Shown here piece after piece: positions 34,463 through 47,028 of a stretch of 64,000 nucleotides of DNA (position 1 is the first letter of the stretch; each line of letters begins with the position of its first letter). Below the pieces are notes generated by a model that saw nothing but the letters and a program-made list of their open reading frames with translations, was not told the DNA's origin and ran no database searches. The translations under genes were made by a program, and so were the position numbers. This stretch comes from Panaeolus papilionaceus (Eukaryota; Basidiomycota; Agaricomycetes; Agaricales), in contig JADNRZ010000006.1 in the NCBI GenBank assembly GCA_015501605.1, positions 2,511,099 to 2,575,098 of the forward strand. The letters are read 5' to 3'.

Positions 34463-37400
34463 GCTTGCAGGTTTGTTCAATATTTCAATGTATTTTCCGA
34501 TCTTTCATTCATTCATTCATATTTTATTTCGCGTGCCTCAGTCTGATGTCGGCCTGCCACCAGCACTCGCTTGTCGCATGTCATTGCTAGAAATTTGTTG
34601 TTTCATTCACTCCATTCCTGATGTCTATACATGCAATTTTTGCTCGTTTACAACATTTTACTTCATTTCACATTTAACATCGCCTCTTCCACTATATACT
34701 TCGCTACCTTGCCGAGTGTTTGTTTCTGTAGTCAGTCTGTGTTCATGTCCAATCTTTTCTATCTCCATCGCTCCGATTCAAGTCATAGCTCATTGTGTCT
34801 TTTTTCGTATAAATGGACTATCGTTTTCCAATGCCCCATTTAAACTGATTAGATTAAGGGAATATCATCTTCGTCCAAAATTAGAGACAGAACAATGATA
34901 CATTTATCGGCGACGGTGCGGCATACTGAGGAATCTGAGAATCAATCAAGATAGCTGGCAACTCTGGCAAAAATATCTATCAGCATGTGCGTGCTCGTCG
35001 CGTTCTCATGTATATCACCTCGTCTTGAGTCTACTGAGAGTTGGAACACCAGAATACGACAGAGCAAATTAGCGCGTCTAGATGCGTTGAATTGCCAACT
35101 TTCTCAACATGCCGGTCTACGTGAATATCAATGATCATGGAGATATGCATCCCCTGACCTACCAATCGCCTTGAAGTCGCCTTCCAAGTAGAAGCACCGT
35201 TAGACGAAGTAATAAGGAAAGGTGATGATCATATCTTCACATTGAGTAAATGCTCCTAATCAAAAGCATCAACGCCAAAGACGCATTTATTCATCGAGAA
35301 CAAGGCCGTCTCGAGGTAGAAAGCATCTCCACAACCTCTACTGTCGGACTTCATGACAATCAATTCAGATATATTTATTCCTCGCGTGAATCAAATTGCC
35401 GGGATGCTGAAGGGTTTATTCAACGCATCAGCCCTTGGTAGGGTGCAGTTCGACACACTGGAGTGAAGAACAAAGTTGGAGTTCCTGACAGTGAGTTTGA
35501 CCATTGGTAATCCAGATAATATGACTTGGCAACATGTTCGTGTTTCACTCCGTTCCTGTACGAGCTCATAACCCATCAAAGAAGTATGGCATATTAAGCG
35601 ATGAAGATCAAGAGTATTCAGACCCTAAACAGCCTACAGGTGCAGAGCAGCATATCGCGTCGTAGCTTTGTAAACGAAGAACTTGCCAATCCTTCACTTA
35701 AATTATCCACGACCCCGAATCCATCCCTCGTCGTTGAACACTCAACCTTGGCAAATTCGTCGTTAATCCAGAAGCATGGATAGTGGTCATGACGATCAAT
35801 GTAGTTCCTCTCGCCAAAATCGAGCGTTGGTATGTGAATGTATCTCGAAGAATGGATGAATTTCCGTGCCGTCGTGGGTGCCGTTGGACTCGGAGTGACG
35901 GCAGAGCATGGTCGAAAGACACGCTCAATTGTCCATGACAAATTTTCATCCAGGACGAAGGGGCAAACTGTTACAACCAACCACGCCAACGAAGACGAGA
36001 CGGAGACAAGGAATAATGCGGTAAATCGAAGATGCACTCACTCTAACTATCTCCAGGTCCACCTCGCCCTCGCCCTTCATCACGATCCCCTGACTTTATC
36101 CTCACGACGGTCGAGATAGGACGGCGATACTGAAATCCGGCGGCGGTATATGCGGGTTTAAAGCGAGAATTAAAGCTGTCGAATGGACGACGATACGAAA
36201 GTTGGAAAACTCTGCTGGTTCAGGGGTGGACATTGGCGTTGGCGTTATTCTTTTAGTGATAGCGCGTTGAGTCGATGGAAGCTGTGCGGTAGTAAGATTA
36301 GCAATGAAACTTGTCCAGACTACGACGCGTTGGGGTGCTGACGCTCATGGTTAAGGATTGTGGATGCTTAATGGGAAAGGGCGTGCATGAGTCAACGGCG
36401 TGGCTGACGACCTGAGGTGAGAAATAATGAGGCGTGAGTAATGAGCGAAGATACAGAAATGAAAACGAACCGTGGAAGCCCGCTACAACTTGGCTCTCGC
36501 ATTTGAGCAAACAGTGTCGCGCTCTGCACGGTTTACCCCATGAAAAACGCTCCATAACGATAACAAACGAATACGAACCTCTCCATAACTCACATAAGCG
36601 CCAAGAACACGATAAACGCCCGCTTCATTCCACGCACCACTTGGTTCGGGATGCGCAGTTGGTAGGAATCTAATAATTTTATCTTCATTTTCTTCTGTAT
36701 GTTATTCTCCACTTCGTTATGCAACCCCTCTCTCCTCTGTAATATACAAATTTCTATTGGTTTATCTTCTTCATTCTATTATTCCACAGTATCCACAATT
36801 TGTAGTATAAAAGATGTACTAAAACTACGAAATAAATCAGGTTATTTGCACCTCACCTTCGTATCAGTCAGTATCCGAGTCACAGTGGACTCCGGACATC
36901 CAGTTTAAGGTCACAGTCGACCTCGTTATCAGTCCACAGCTCGTATCGTTCGTCTCAGAAGCGCTCGAAGCGCTAGATTCATTTGTTTGTCACTCGTTAC
37001 ACTACCAACCGACCACAGGCATCGAAGCACCTACCGGCTCCGTGCATTTCGCCCTCGCATACACATCACCTCTGCCTACCCTCATCATTTGTTTGGTTTT
37101 ATACCATATACCGTAGGCGGTACGACAACAGACAAGAAACATGCAGGAAACAACGATAGAAAGGAAGGTTGCTCACCAATATGGATATATATTGCTTGAA
37201 ATGACGCCGATACCAACCTACCGAACAAAGGTGAAGTGGGCCAATGGAAAGGAAGAGGCGTGAATAGAGAGCCTTGGTTGTATAAAGTGAGTATGAAGTT
37301 GAATACAGGGCTCGTTATGGAACCAACCACAGGGAAACCCAGGGCTAGCCCGGTGATTCAAACCGCCTGGTCGGGGAAAGAATAGGCAGCATGTGTGATT

Positions 37401-37799
37401 TGCCCAGCAGAAAATGAGGTGATTTGGGTGGAAATGGACGGCGACATGGTTCTTTGTTGAACACTTTGGCATTGACGGAGAAGGTGGGTTTGATCTTGGG
37501 AACCCGGATAGTCAAATTGGATGATGGATAACGAGAAGAGAAAAGAAACGGCCTGTACAATGACCAAAAGACATATCTGTTGTGACTATCCCACCAGTGA
37601 GTCCTCCAGCTCGCTAAGAAAGATGAGTGACGGAGATTTGTACAGAAACGTCTCTTATATAACCACAGAGTTGGTCCAGGTTTGAGTACGAAGACGACTG
37701 GGTTGAAGACGCGTAATTCGGCGGAAAGCACATCACCCAGTGGTGAAAACAAAATAAATTCTATCAAAATACCTAAAAAAGAGACGTAAATAGTCCAAA
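34463..37799. other. 3.3-kb inter-gene stretch between array copies I and II
   Basis: There are many short open frames, none with a domain or splice-supported continuation. One of them, a 139-codon - strand frame from 36037, begins with a signal-peptide-like MHLRFTALFLVSVSSS, but the rest is featureless. Nothing is supported as a gene. Confidence 0.45.
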
Positions 37800-38040
37800 G
37801 GTTGGTGAATATTCTCTTTGAGCGACAAAACAGCGAGACTCGCAGATACTATGGCTAGTTCCAATCTCATGCCCGTGTTTACCCTCTCCACTACCACCTA
37901 GCTAAATTCGTCCAAGGAACACGACGAGACCCATTTCCCGAGTATACAGCTCAGTCCGAGAATCGTGAGCGAGAGCCGACGAGCTTGAACAAATACAGGG
38001 AGGATGGGCTGAGAGGATGGTGGGCGATAGACCTGTGACA
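37800..38040. repeat. Diverged repeat module (also near 45.6 and 56.5 kb)
   Basis: The block runs from GCGACAAAACAGC to GGGCTGAGAGGATGGTGGG. It has a diverged relative at about 45640-45815 (CGACAAAATAGC to GGGAGGATGGTGGG) and a weaker one at about 56505-56615 (CTGAGAGTATGGTGGGG). The three show that older, more diverged duplications underlie the array. No coding function is seen. Confidence 0.55.
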
Positions 38041-38042
38041 GT

Positions 38043-39191
38043 TCCCTCGCGAGGCGCGAGGGCCTGGAAAGCGGGTTTTTCCGGCCTGATGTTTTTCTTA
38101 AGATCGAGAAAGGGCCCATGATGCCATCAATTTCCTTTTTGGTTTCGACTTTTTAAAGTAATTCGAGTTATTTTTAGAATGACGTGTTAATTAGGATGCG
38201 CCTGGTCGCGCGCAGAGAGACTTTAACACATATTTGAGGACGCTGAAGCGTTATTTCACAATTTACCAATCTTCATTACATTCTATCATGAGCCTCCTCA
38301 CATCAGCCACACAGAAAGAGCTTGAATCAGTCCGAAATGCCTCTGATTCTGAGATCCAAGCCCTAGCAACGCAGAACTTACCAACCGAACGGCTTCCTCA
38401 CGAATTTCTCAACACCCTTTCCTTATCGGAGAAGATCTTCTGCCTGCGTATTAGCCTGATCTGTTGGATCGTGTCGTCTAAAAGCCAAGTCCCTCGAGAA
38501 ATGCAGTTGAAGGTAAGATGATAGCAGAGTGTTTCCATAGGAAAGATGTGCTTGTATCTGCTGGAACAGGCAGTGGGAAGACCCTCCCTGTGGTACTTGA
38601 TGCACTTTATCAAGATCTTTCGAAGCACACCATTACTTTGGTTATTTCTCCCCTGAAACGATTGCAATCGACACAAGCGAGTGACTTTCAATCATGTTAT
38701 GGATTGAAATCAGTTGCGATTAATGAAGAGAGTTCTTGCAATTCCCCTGAATGGTGGCGTGTACGCGAATTCGTTCATAAAGGGCTGTGCTGTCGTCGCT
38801 CATCATTTTAGGATAACATATTTTTGTCTGTAAGGGAAAGATATCACGTCCAGGTGGAATGTCTGGAGCATTTGGAGGGGGATTTTCGCCTGGATCGGGT
38901 TCTTGTGGACGACCTAAGTTGTAATGATTGTACATGGTGGGTGATAAGTTGTTAGTGACTCTTAGCTACGCTTTAGATACACTCAATTCTCACTGTGCAG
39001 CTATTTTAGATTCCAGGGTGCATGCGCGCGCTCACTCAAATCACACACGCACGCACATTGATGAGTCGCTCTCTATATTTGGACGAAACGAAAAAGGAAA
39101 TTGATGGCATTCTCGATCGTAAGAAAAACATCAGGCCGGGAAACCCCGGTTCGCCAGTCCCTCTACGAGGCCCTCGCGCCTCGCGAGGGAT
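38043..39191. mobile_element. TIR element with terminal hairpins, carrying a helicase gene fragment
   Basis: The left end TCCCTCGCGAGGCGCGAGGG is repeated in inverse orientation at the right end (39172-39191). Inverted similarity continues inward for about 105 bp with small indels (CCGGCCTGATGTTTTTCTTA, then GATCGAGAA and TGCCATCAATTTCCTTTTT). Each tip can fold on itself (CCCTCGCG, loop AGG, CGCGAGGG). No transposase is present. The cargo is a broken RecQ-like helicase N-terminal part. No unambiguous target duplication was found, and the superfamily is not assignable. Confidence 0.75.
38288..38925 (+). pseudogene. RecQ-like DEAD-box DNA helicase fragment
   Basis: The start is MSLLTSATQKELESVRNA at 38288. 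A frame change occurs near 38515, right after PREMQLK. Then KDVLVSAGTGSGKTLPVV carries the Walker A (motif I) of SF2 helicases, and TLVISPLKRLQSTQ corresponds to motif Ia. YGLKSVAINEESS and PEWW follow. An intron-like gap (GTACGC...TTTTAG, 38762-38812) leads to YHVQVECLEHLEGDF. The DEAD/DEAH motif II and everything after it are missing. The original gene would be a RecQ/Sgs1-type ATP-dependent helicase, many copies of which occur in mushrooms. This piece cannot be active. Confidence 0.75.
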
Positions 39192-39351
39192 GGTCACCAG
39201 TCTAGGTGGGCGAAAGGAATCAAGAACTGACGTCACGGCTTGCCCACATTTGTTTGGGAGTGCACAGCCACATAAACACCCCAAATCTCCTCCCGCCCCT
39301 ATCCGCCTCCCAGACATTCCAAAGTGCTGAGTATATGAGCGAGATGTGACT

Positions 39352-42300
39352 GAGGCTTTGCATCGCGTCGCGTGGTGTGTATTCTTTCTTCGTCTTCCTG
39401 AGTTCACATCCCGATCTTGTCTGTTTTAATTGGAATGCTGTCAATTTGTTTCATCCCTTAACGTGTCGCTCTTTCCATGCTCGTCACTGCTACACCTTAG
39501 CGATTGGACCACAACTTTTCATCTAGTACCTAATATCCCCCGCTTTTGTTCATCGCGCTGTATACCATTTCTTTCCTTTCCGCTTTTCCTCGTCTCTCCC
39601 TCATAAAGATTCTCTAACACATTATGGAAACGAAGCCTTTGCAATCTCGGGAGCAGCAGGATGACATTTCAACACCGATGCTTCATCAGGCGCCGTGCGT
39701 GCGGAAACAGCAGGAGAGCTCGTACTTCGTACTTCTCAACGACACGAAGGACCTTTTGGGCAAAATGAAGCTACCGGGGAGAAGGATGGTGAGGGTAAGC
39801 TGCCGAGAAGGTGAGAAAATATTGAGTTGGGGCATGATGCGCTGGGTTGGTTTGGGTGGTCCGTCGGGCTAGTGGGTCGTCTGTCGGGTTGAGAGGATCC
39901 CTGTTCATAGCCTCACTTCGGTACCTCATCGTACATTATATTGGTTATCGATGCCCTGTTACAATCGAAACTTCGATCTATGCCCTGAGTGAGAATGGAC
40001 AACACGGCATCTGATCAACGAGGGATAAAGGATGGGGGTACGACGTTAGAGAAACCGAACATAAGTCGTCCCCAGTGAACCCAAATTTCAGCATACGAGG
40101 AGTGAAGCGGTGAAGTGAATAAACCATGATGGGCCCGGAGGGCGTCGCGTAAGGAAGGCAGGGAGTCAAGGATTATATGAATGGTGTAGTGAGGAGTGTA
40201 CGTAAAATTGGTAGCAAAACGACGTCAAATAGGACGCATATATCTAGGCCAATGGTGATAATACAAGGGTGAAAACATCTATCCCAGTTCTAATGAGGAG
40301 ACGGCGATGTGTACTCTATATGTGAGGGTCGACGCAGTGTAGCGATGTCTACATTAGAAGGGGACGGCAGAGAACTTAAAGAGAGTTGCTACAGGATATG
40401 GCACAGAAAATGAGCATGAAGGGAAGCTGAACGAGGAGTACCGATGACGCACGCAGATGATGGGACAGGGTGATTGCAGTGAACGCGTGAAGAAGAGCTG
40501 TGAGGGGGGTGAGTGACGCACGAGTAAAGCAGAGGGTACTTGAGAGTCGTTAACGGAAGACGTGTGATATAGATATACTTGAGAGGAGGGTACAAGTACG
40601 AAGAGAATGTCCCTGGTGTAAAGGAGAGCACAAAGTCGGTCATACTCAGTGCAGATTCAAGAAATGAAATGTTGGATGCAAGCGATGACTGTAGAGAAGA
40701 AAGCGAGAGAAGAGATGAGTGATGGTGGCTGTCCGGCGGCGATGGGGATTGGCATTAGTTGTTGGTCCAAGCGTCGAGAGCGGCAGAGGCGAATAATGGT
40801 GCAAAGCCGAGCACGAAGCAAACTGGTTGAAAGGATGGCGTCAGTGTGAATGGAACCTGAAGGCGTCGATGGCCTCATGCTCGTGATGAAGAGGAATATG
40901 AGACGGTTGGCAATCCTGTCGTTGGCCCATGGGTGTATAAAATCTGGGAATCCTCACCATGAAATTCATGACTTGAGGATAAGGAGGAGAAATAAAAGAG
41001 ATGGATGTATTAAATCTAGAAAAGACATTTCTACACCTGATAAGGTGACGCTTAAGTCAGTGGATGCGATCGTTCATGATGAAACAGCTGAACTCACGAG
41101 GTAATGTAAGAAATTCATGAGCACTACTGCCCAATTTCAACCGAAAATATCGCTACCAGAGACTCAACTCACCTGCAAAGGCGTCCAGCGGATGAGGGAC
41201 GGGACCAAGAGCAGAGCGAGAGGTTGGATGGGGCGGTGATGGTGGGGGAAAAGGAAGAATGACGTGTCAGTGAACAATTCTGTGTGAACCGGACCTCGTG
41301 TACGAATCTTATCTTATATCGCTAACACAAAATGGGTTCATCCTTGTCGAAATTTAGATGATGAATTGACCAAACCTGTGACGATAAGAAACAGAATTAC
41401 CAATGCATCATTTTAGAAGAAGATGTTCGGAAGTATAAACAGCAAAATAAGGATCTTTGTCTGATAAGATATGGATAATCAGGGAAGCGAGATAATGCGG
41501 GCACCTGCCTGACGTCCGACATGCATGCAACTGCCGACCACACCTTGCGTCCTACGCTCATCGTCTCATCCAGTCAGGACCACCTACACTTTCCAAGTCT
41601 CTCTTATCCCCTGGTACTCTTGTCATGAATTTTCCTGAACCCAAACGGCTTAAAATCACCGGTGATATCTCGATCGAACCTGTCATTGGTCGCATCCCCC
41701 GCAACCCGTACCCGCTACTATATCTGTACGTGTGATTTGTAAAAGTAATTATGGCCCAACATGTATTCAATGAACGAATTAATACAGTATCATTGGACCC
41801 ACAGGTGCTGGGAAAAGCTCCGTAAGTCAACGATTACCTGTTGCCTGGTGCCATGAAGCTGAAATTTTGACATGCATCTCTAGTTCATCGAAGCATTTGC
41901 GGGCGAATCTCAGCAACTTTTCATCTCCAAGGATCAACTGGCGGGGTATACACAGACTGTGAACACCTACCGGGTTGTAAATGTGACTCATGGTGGCTGT
42001 CCCTTGTATCTGGTCGATACCCCTGGATTTTCAGACTCGAAGATCTCAGAGCTGGAAATTATGGAAATGGTTAGAAAGTGGATGAATGACAATGGGTAAG
42101 ATGATTCCTCTGATTTGCGTGTTCAGTTCCATTAATTTTTACTTTTAGTTTAGATTATCTTCACAGAATATTATATTTGACCCCAATCTCGGAAACTCGA
42201 CTGCCAGGAAGTCGGCGCAGGACCATCGAAATGCTCAAGCAGTTCCTGGCACCTACTGGCAATCTTCGTTCAGTGACATTCATCACCACCATGTGGGACA

Positions 42301-42988
42301 CATTGCACAATGAATGCACTCGAACGCGAGCAGAGTCTAACTTTGCTCAACTGAGAGATCAAATTTGCAAGGCAAGTATTGAGCTTTGTCTGTGGTCTGT
42401 CTGGTGATATTGACTTTGTCTCCTTAGGACTTTTTTGGAAGGAATGAGGTATCCATAACTCGATTTATGAATACCAGGAACTCGGCATTGGAAATCCTGG
42501 ATAGTTTTCGTTATGGTTATTTTCATGCAGATGCATTTTCCGAGCCCATATCCTCAGCATTCCCCAATCTCTACCAGGATCTACACCAGCGCATCGAGGG
42601 TGCCCTTCAGGCAAAACAAATGATTGAGTCTGAATTGGCCCAACCTGAAGCACACAGCAACGCAGACCTCAGGGCCATCCTTGAGCAGAACCAGAGGGAG
42701 AACCATGAGACGCTCACCAAGTTCATAGCACAGTTGGTCAACTTCGGGCGACCGCCACCTGGATACAGGCATGCTGCTCAGTGTCTCCGCAAGTCAATTG
42801 CAGCCAACACGACACCTTCTGACAGCAAGTATAAACGGCTGTACTGGCAATGGAAACACGAGGCTGATATTCCGGCCAACCGTGATTCGGACAGTTCCAC
42901 AAGGGTCCTTGTTATCAAAGGTCTCGCTCAGTCGTTGTTCAGAATCCCGAAGCGTCATGGTGTTGAAGTATCAGAGCATGGCGAATGA
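39352..42988 (+). repeat. Segmental duplication copy II
   Basis: Homology with copies I and III begins near 39352 (GAGGCTTTGCATCGCGTCGC) and runs to the end of the GTPase gene. Compared with them, the left 2.2 kb or so of the unit is missing. A diverged relative of the sequence just before it (39210-39340) is found at about 45840-45960. The MITE site is empty here. Confidence 0.8.
41625..42988 (+). CDS. AIG1-like P-loop GTPase, array copy II
   Basis: Exons are 41625-41725, 41788-41821, 41884-42095, 42167-42371 and 42428-42988; 370 residues. The first four exons have the same lengths as copy I. Motifs are IIGPTGAGKSS, LVDTPGFSDSKISE, ILYLTPISETRLPG and FITTMWDTLHN. The last exon starts DFFGRNEVSITRF and stays close to copy I through the coiled, Gln/Glu-rich region (ALQAKQMIESELAQPE), then departs after the phrase KFIAQLVNFG. 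Its tail is shorter and lacks the acidic repeat, ending IKGLAQSLFRIPKRHGVEV plus a few residues. Intron 4 has a GC donor (42372). It appears intact. Confidence 0.85.
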
Positions 42989-45900
42989 GGTATGTATGTT
43001 TCCATCTGTGTCTCTTGCCTCCTTTTTTTCATTTTTGTCCTAGTGATTCTCAGTTTCCCATTCTGCCATCTGCGGTGCTCAATGCTCGGATGTCACTCTA
43101 ATAACACCTTTTTACTCATTCCACTTCTCATTTCGTCTTAGTGTCCTTACCATTTTATGAACACTTCCCGGCGCTGTTTTGTTCGTATTGTTAGGCCTCT
43201 CTTCAAGGGTACTCCTCGTTGATATAGCTGCTTGTACTTGTATTTTTCTTGCTTATGTTTGTCGCTGTTCACTTTGAAGTCTGTGTTCCAATTTTACATT
43301 TCGTCTGCATCTGCTAACTAGGGTTGATCTCTGGGAGCAGCACCCCCTGCCAAACTACAGGCGCGTTGTGTGGCACAAGTGGGTACAAGAACAGACCTTA
43401 ATACCAGTAATGTCATTCTGGCATTCAATGCCCTGAGAGCTCATTGCCCTTGTAAACAAAACACAGTGACGAGACTTGTCATTTGGAATAATACTGAATC
43501 GCAGAAAACAATCTGAGTTAACAATTTATGGTCGTACTGTCTGCTTAGACTCTCGCTTATGGCATCTTTTATATTGGGCTGAGTCGACGAGGTCTTAATC
43601 CACATATGGGTTAGACTCTTTCGCCGAAGGAGCATGAAGTATGCGCAGAAGAAGGTGAGAGGAAGGAATGACAGTCTGAGTATAAGTGACAAGATGCGAT
43701 ATACGAATTCGTTGGAGGGAAACTGTGCCACACGACTGAGGATGAGCTCCACCCACTCTCAACACTACTGTCGCACTTGATCCAATTGCGGGCGACCTCG
43801 TTATTAGTGTATCGCACTATCTCTCGTCTCAGAAGAGCTCAAAGTGCCCGATTCTTTCCATTCATTGTAATCACAAGCCAGCTATCGGCATACGAAGTAC
43901 CTCCCCGCGGACACACAATAACACACCACCACTGCCTGCTCTGAATCTCATTACCCCCTTGATATTGCGTAGATAACCTGCCTTCTCGCTGGTACTCATC
44001 CTTCATGTGTTTTAGTCTGTACATGTATATCACAGTCGATGGACGTGGTCCTGGCAGATGACTTAAAAAGTGGCTAGAATTGTGAATGTCCGATGGGTAC
44101 GAAGGAAGGGTGATTGTTGAAAGAAAAACCGGGCGACGAGAAGACCAGACGTATTGATGTTAGGTTGCGATGAGTGAGGTGCATGGATGAAGAAGGAAGA
44201 AATTGCTTCAGGACCATAATGTCATTTCAGGCGACTAAATGTCAGGTGATGTACCCCAGGTCTAGGTTGACGACGTATGCCATTGAAGAGGAAGGGGAAA
44301 AACGAGGATGCATGCAGACTAATATTACGAAGAACGTTCTTATTTTTCATGACGAACTGATATGGACGAATAATGGCGACATACGGTGCCTCCTTCTCAC
44401 CTTACAATCCCAACTCCTGACCTATCTTCGTAAGCTACAACCGCAACGAACATGAGCTACCGTTGCTCAGGAGTAATGACAGAGGTGGGTTGAAAGCGAC
44501 GCATATCGAGGTATCCTCGTACCGGGTTGACCTAACAGAAAAGTGGATGGTCGTTCCAGTGGGCAGAGCTGCGAGCGAGGGATGGGGATGGGATAATGTT
44601 CAAGGGGCTGATTCGTGATTGGTGGTGGTATGAGGGCGGTGATTAGGCGAGTACGTTGGCATTAGCAGGCTACCGCTGAGCTGTAGGAGAGCATTTACTA
44701 CTTAAATGAAACAAAGTGTACCAAAATGCCAGTGGAATAGTCCAAGTGAACCTGACGTGTCTCTGTTGTCTCTCACATTCACGACGAGGGGTGCGAGTGA
44801 ATGAGACCGAAGACGTTGTTGAAGAGTCATGTCGTATGTACTATAGAAGAGAGCCTCAGGGAGGATGTCGAGTGCAAGTGTAGGGTGCGCGTTTAGTGGT
44901 TAAGGATCGAGGTTGAGTGTGTTTGACAGTGTGTGTGGTGGATGTGCAGAGAAGATGTAAAGCAACGGAAAATCTCGGTTTGGATGAGAGAGGGGACGAG
45001 GAAATAAAGAGGAGCAGGGCGACATAGAGAGGTCCTGATCCTCAAATGCAAACGAAAACACAAGCGAAGAGAACGAGCGCACTTACGAGTATGTACATAC
45101 ATTTCTTGGACGAACGCCAATCCCAAGCGAGGTGCACGATCCAAGGGCGTGAAGAATGAGCAGTGGACAGGCACACAGCGACGACGAAGCGGGGAGGATA
45201 TGGAAGGGTAGAGGAAACGAGCATTTTTGAACAATGAAGGCTGCAGTTATCGAAAGGGAGGGATTGAACACCACAGTGTTAATTCTGAGGACTCGGTGAG
45301 ACAGAGATTACGCATATAGCGTGTATAGACGGGGAACATCGGAGCCTGGTGTGAATTGAACACTCTGGGAAGGACGAATACCGACCTCTACTGATATAAT
45401 CAAGGAAGTAGAAAGCAAAGGTTATGGGGAAAAGGGCAGCGAGATCACAATGAACCAGCATTGACGAGGAGAGATCCTCGTGATTTCTGAGTGAGAACAT
45501 GGGTAAGGAGGGTTTGACAGAACAGGGTCAAAACGACGACGAAGGGGTTAATCGCGCAGAACTTTGCAACATATGGATCCCATATAACTGTCTAATAATT
45601 ACACCTGATTAAATAAAAGGTCAGAATAGTTTTTCAACGACAAAATAGCACAGCTCACAGATGGGTACCCTCCCTGTTTCCATCCTGCTGAAACTCGTCC
45701 CAAAAACGCGAAGAGAGCCAGGTTCTGAATAACTGGTTGAGTCTGAGAGAGATGAGCGAAAGATGACACGCTTGGACACCGATGGGCTGACAGTTGGGCT
45801 GGGAGGATGGTGGGGGAAGAGAAACAAGCATAACAATTTGACGCGTGACGTGTGAGAGTGCACAGCCACATCAACTGCCGAAATCTCTCCCAGCCCCTGT

Positions 45901-47028
45901 CCGCTGTGCAGACGTTTCGCTCAGAATTTGCTTCGCGTTGTGTGGTGGGTATTCTTTCTTCATCCATCACCCCATACACACATACCCAGTGTTTACATGC
46001 CCATTTTTATTTGTTCCATTTCCTTCCATCCCTCTCCATGTCGCTCCGTTCATTCTCGTCACCAACCTCTTATATCGTACATATTGCCCCGTTCTCTCCC
46101 ATTGCGCTGCGCACTCTTTCCTCCAAGTCTCTCCACATTCTGCTCTCTCCCATCTGAGACACCACAAAGAAAAAGACTTCGTGTCCGCAGACCCCGCTTC
46201 GAGGTCACATCCAAAACCGACACAACGAAATGAAGCCAGAAGGACAATGGCTATAGAGTAAAAGGGTGAAAGCGAAGGCACAACCCAATTCGAAACGTAA
46301 GGGTGCACCAGACAGTAGAGTATGGAGTCAATGATCGATATGATCGATGACTATATGAGCAACCCGCTGATGAACGCACAGGTAGCAAAGATGAGCATGG
46401 ATACCATGATGAGTGGAGAATGCGATGAGGTAAAAGCGACCAAAATGAATGAGGAGGAGGATGCGGACGAGATTCATGAAGTAAAGGTTGCCAGTGGCCC
46501 GTTGGGTTGGTGTATGTGGTCTGTGGAGTATTTTCCCGGTTCTGGATCCAGAGCATACTTTTCAACGTAGAACGCTCCTCATCAAGCTTGCCAGATCATG
46601 TTGACTACTTGTGGTGAACATTTCAGAACTCGCCTCGACATGGGTACGCTTGGTATCGCTCTTACACACCTCCGCACTTCTCTCCTTGATCCCAGTCGTC
46701 ATTTCAATGATTTCATGTCCTCACATCAATATCGGTGCAAACATCGTGTTCATTTGTGTTAATTATGAATCCCAAACAGATACTTCAGCTGCTACAAAAG
46801 TGATCTCAAACCACACAAACATGAATGGCACTGTAGAAGAAAACGTCCCATCATCACCACATGTGATGTCCAATGTGTTGAAATTTGAGCGAATGATTAC
46901 CACATTTGCTACACAAGTGATCATGAAGGTTCAACATCACGTACTCAGAGGGAAAGGGGTCCCACTCCACGTTGACGTGATTGGAGGGCATCGCGCGAGA
47001 AAGGCAAAAAGCAGAGGGTCGTACGAAT
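42989..47028. other. 4-kb inter-gene stretch between array copies II and III
   Basis: No supported gene. Around 45600-46000 it contains diverged relatives of sequence flanking copy II (see 37800-38040 and 39210-39340), so part of it is older duplicated DNA. Other short open frames (for example 44174-44455 and 46611-47111) lack any motif. Confidence 0.5.

Noticed and set aside
35618..36037. 139-codon - strand frame with a signal-peptide-like start
   Set aside because: The part after the first 20 residues shows no secreted-protein features, and overlapping frames are equally open.
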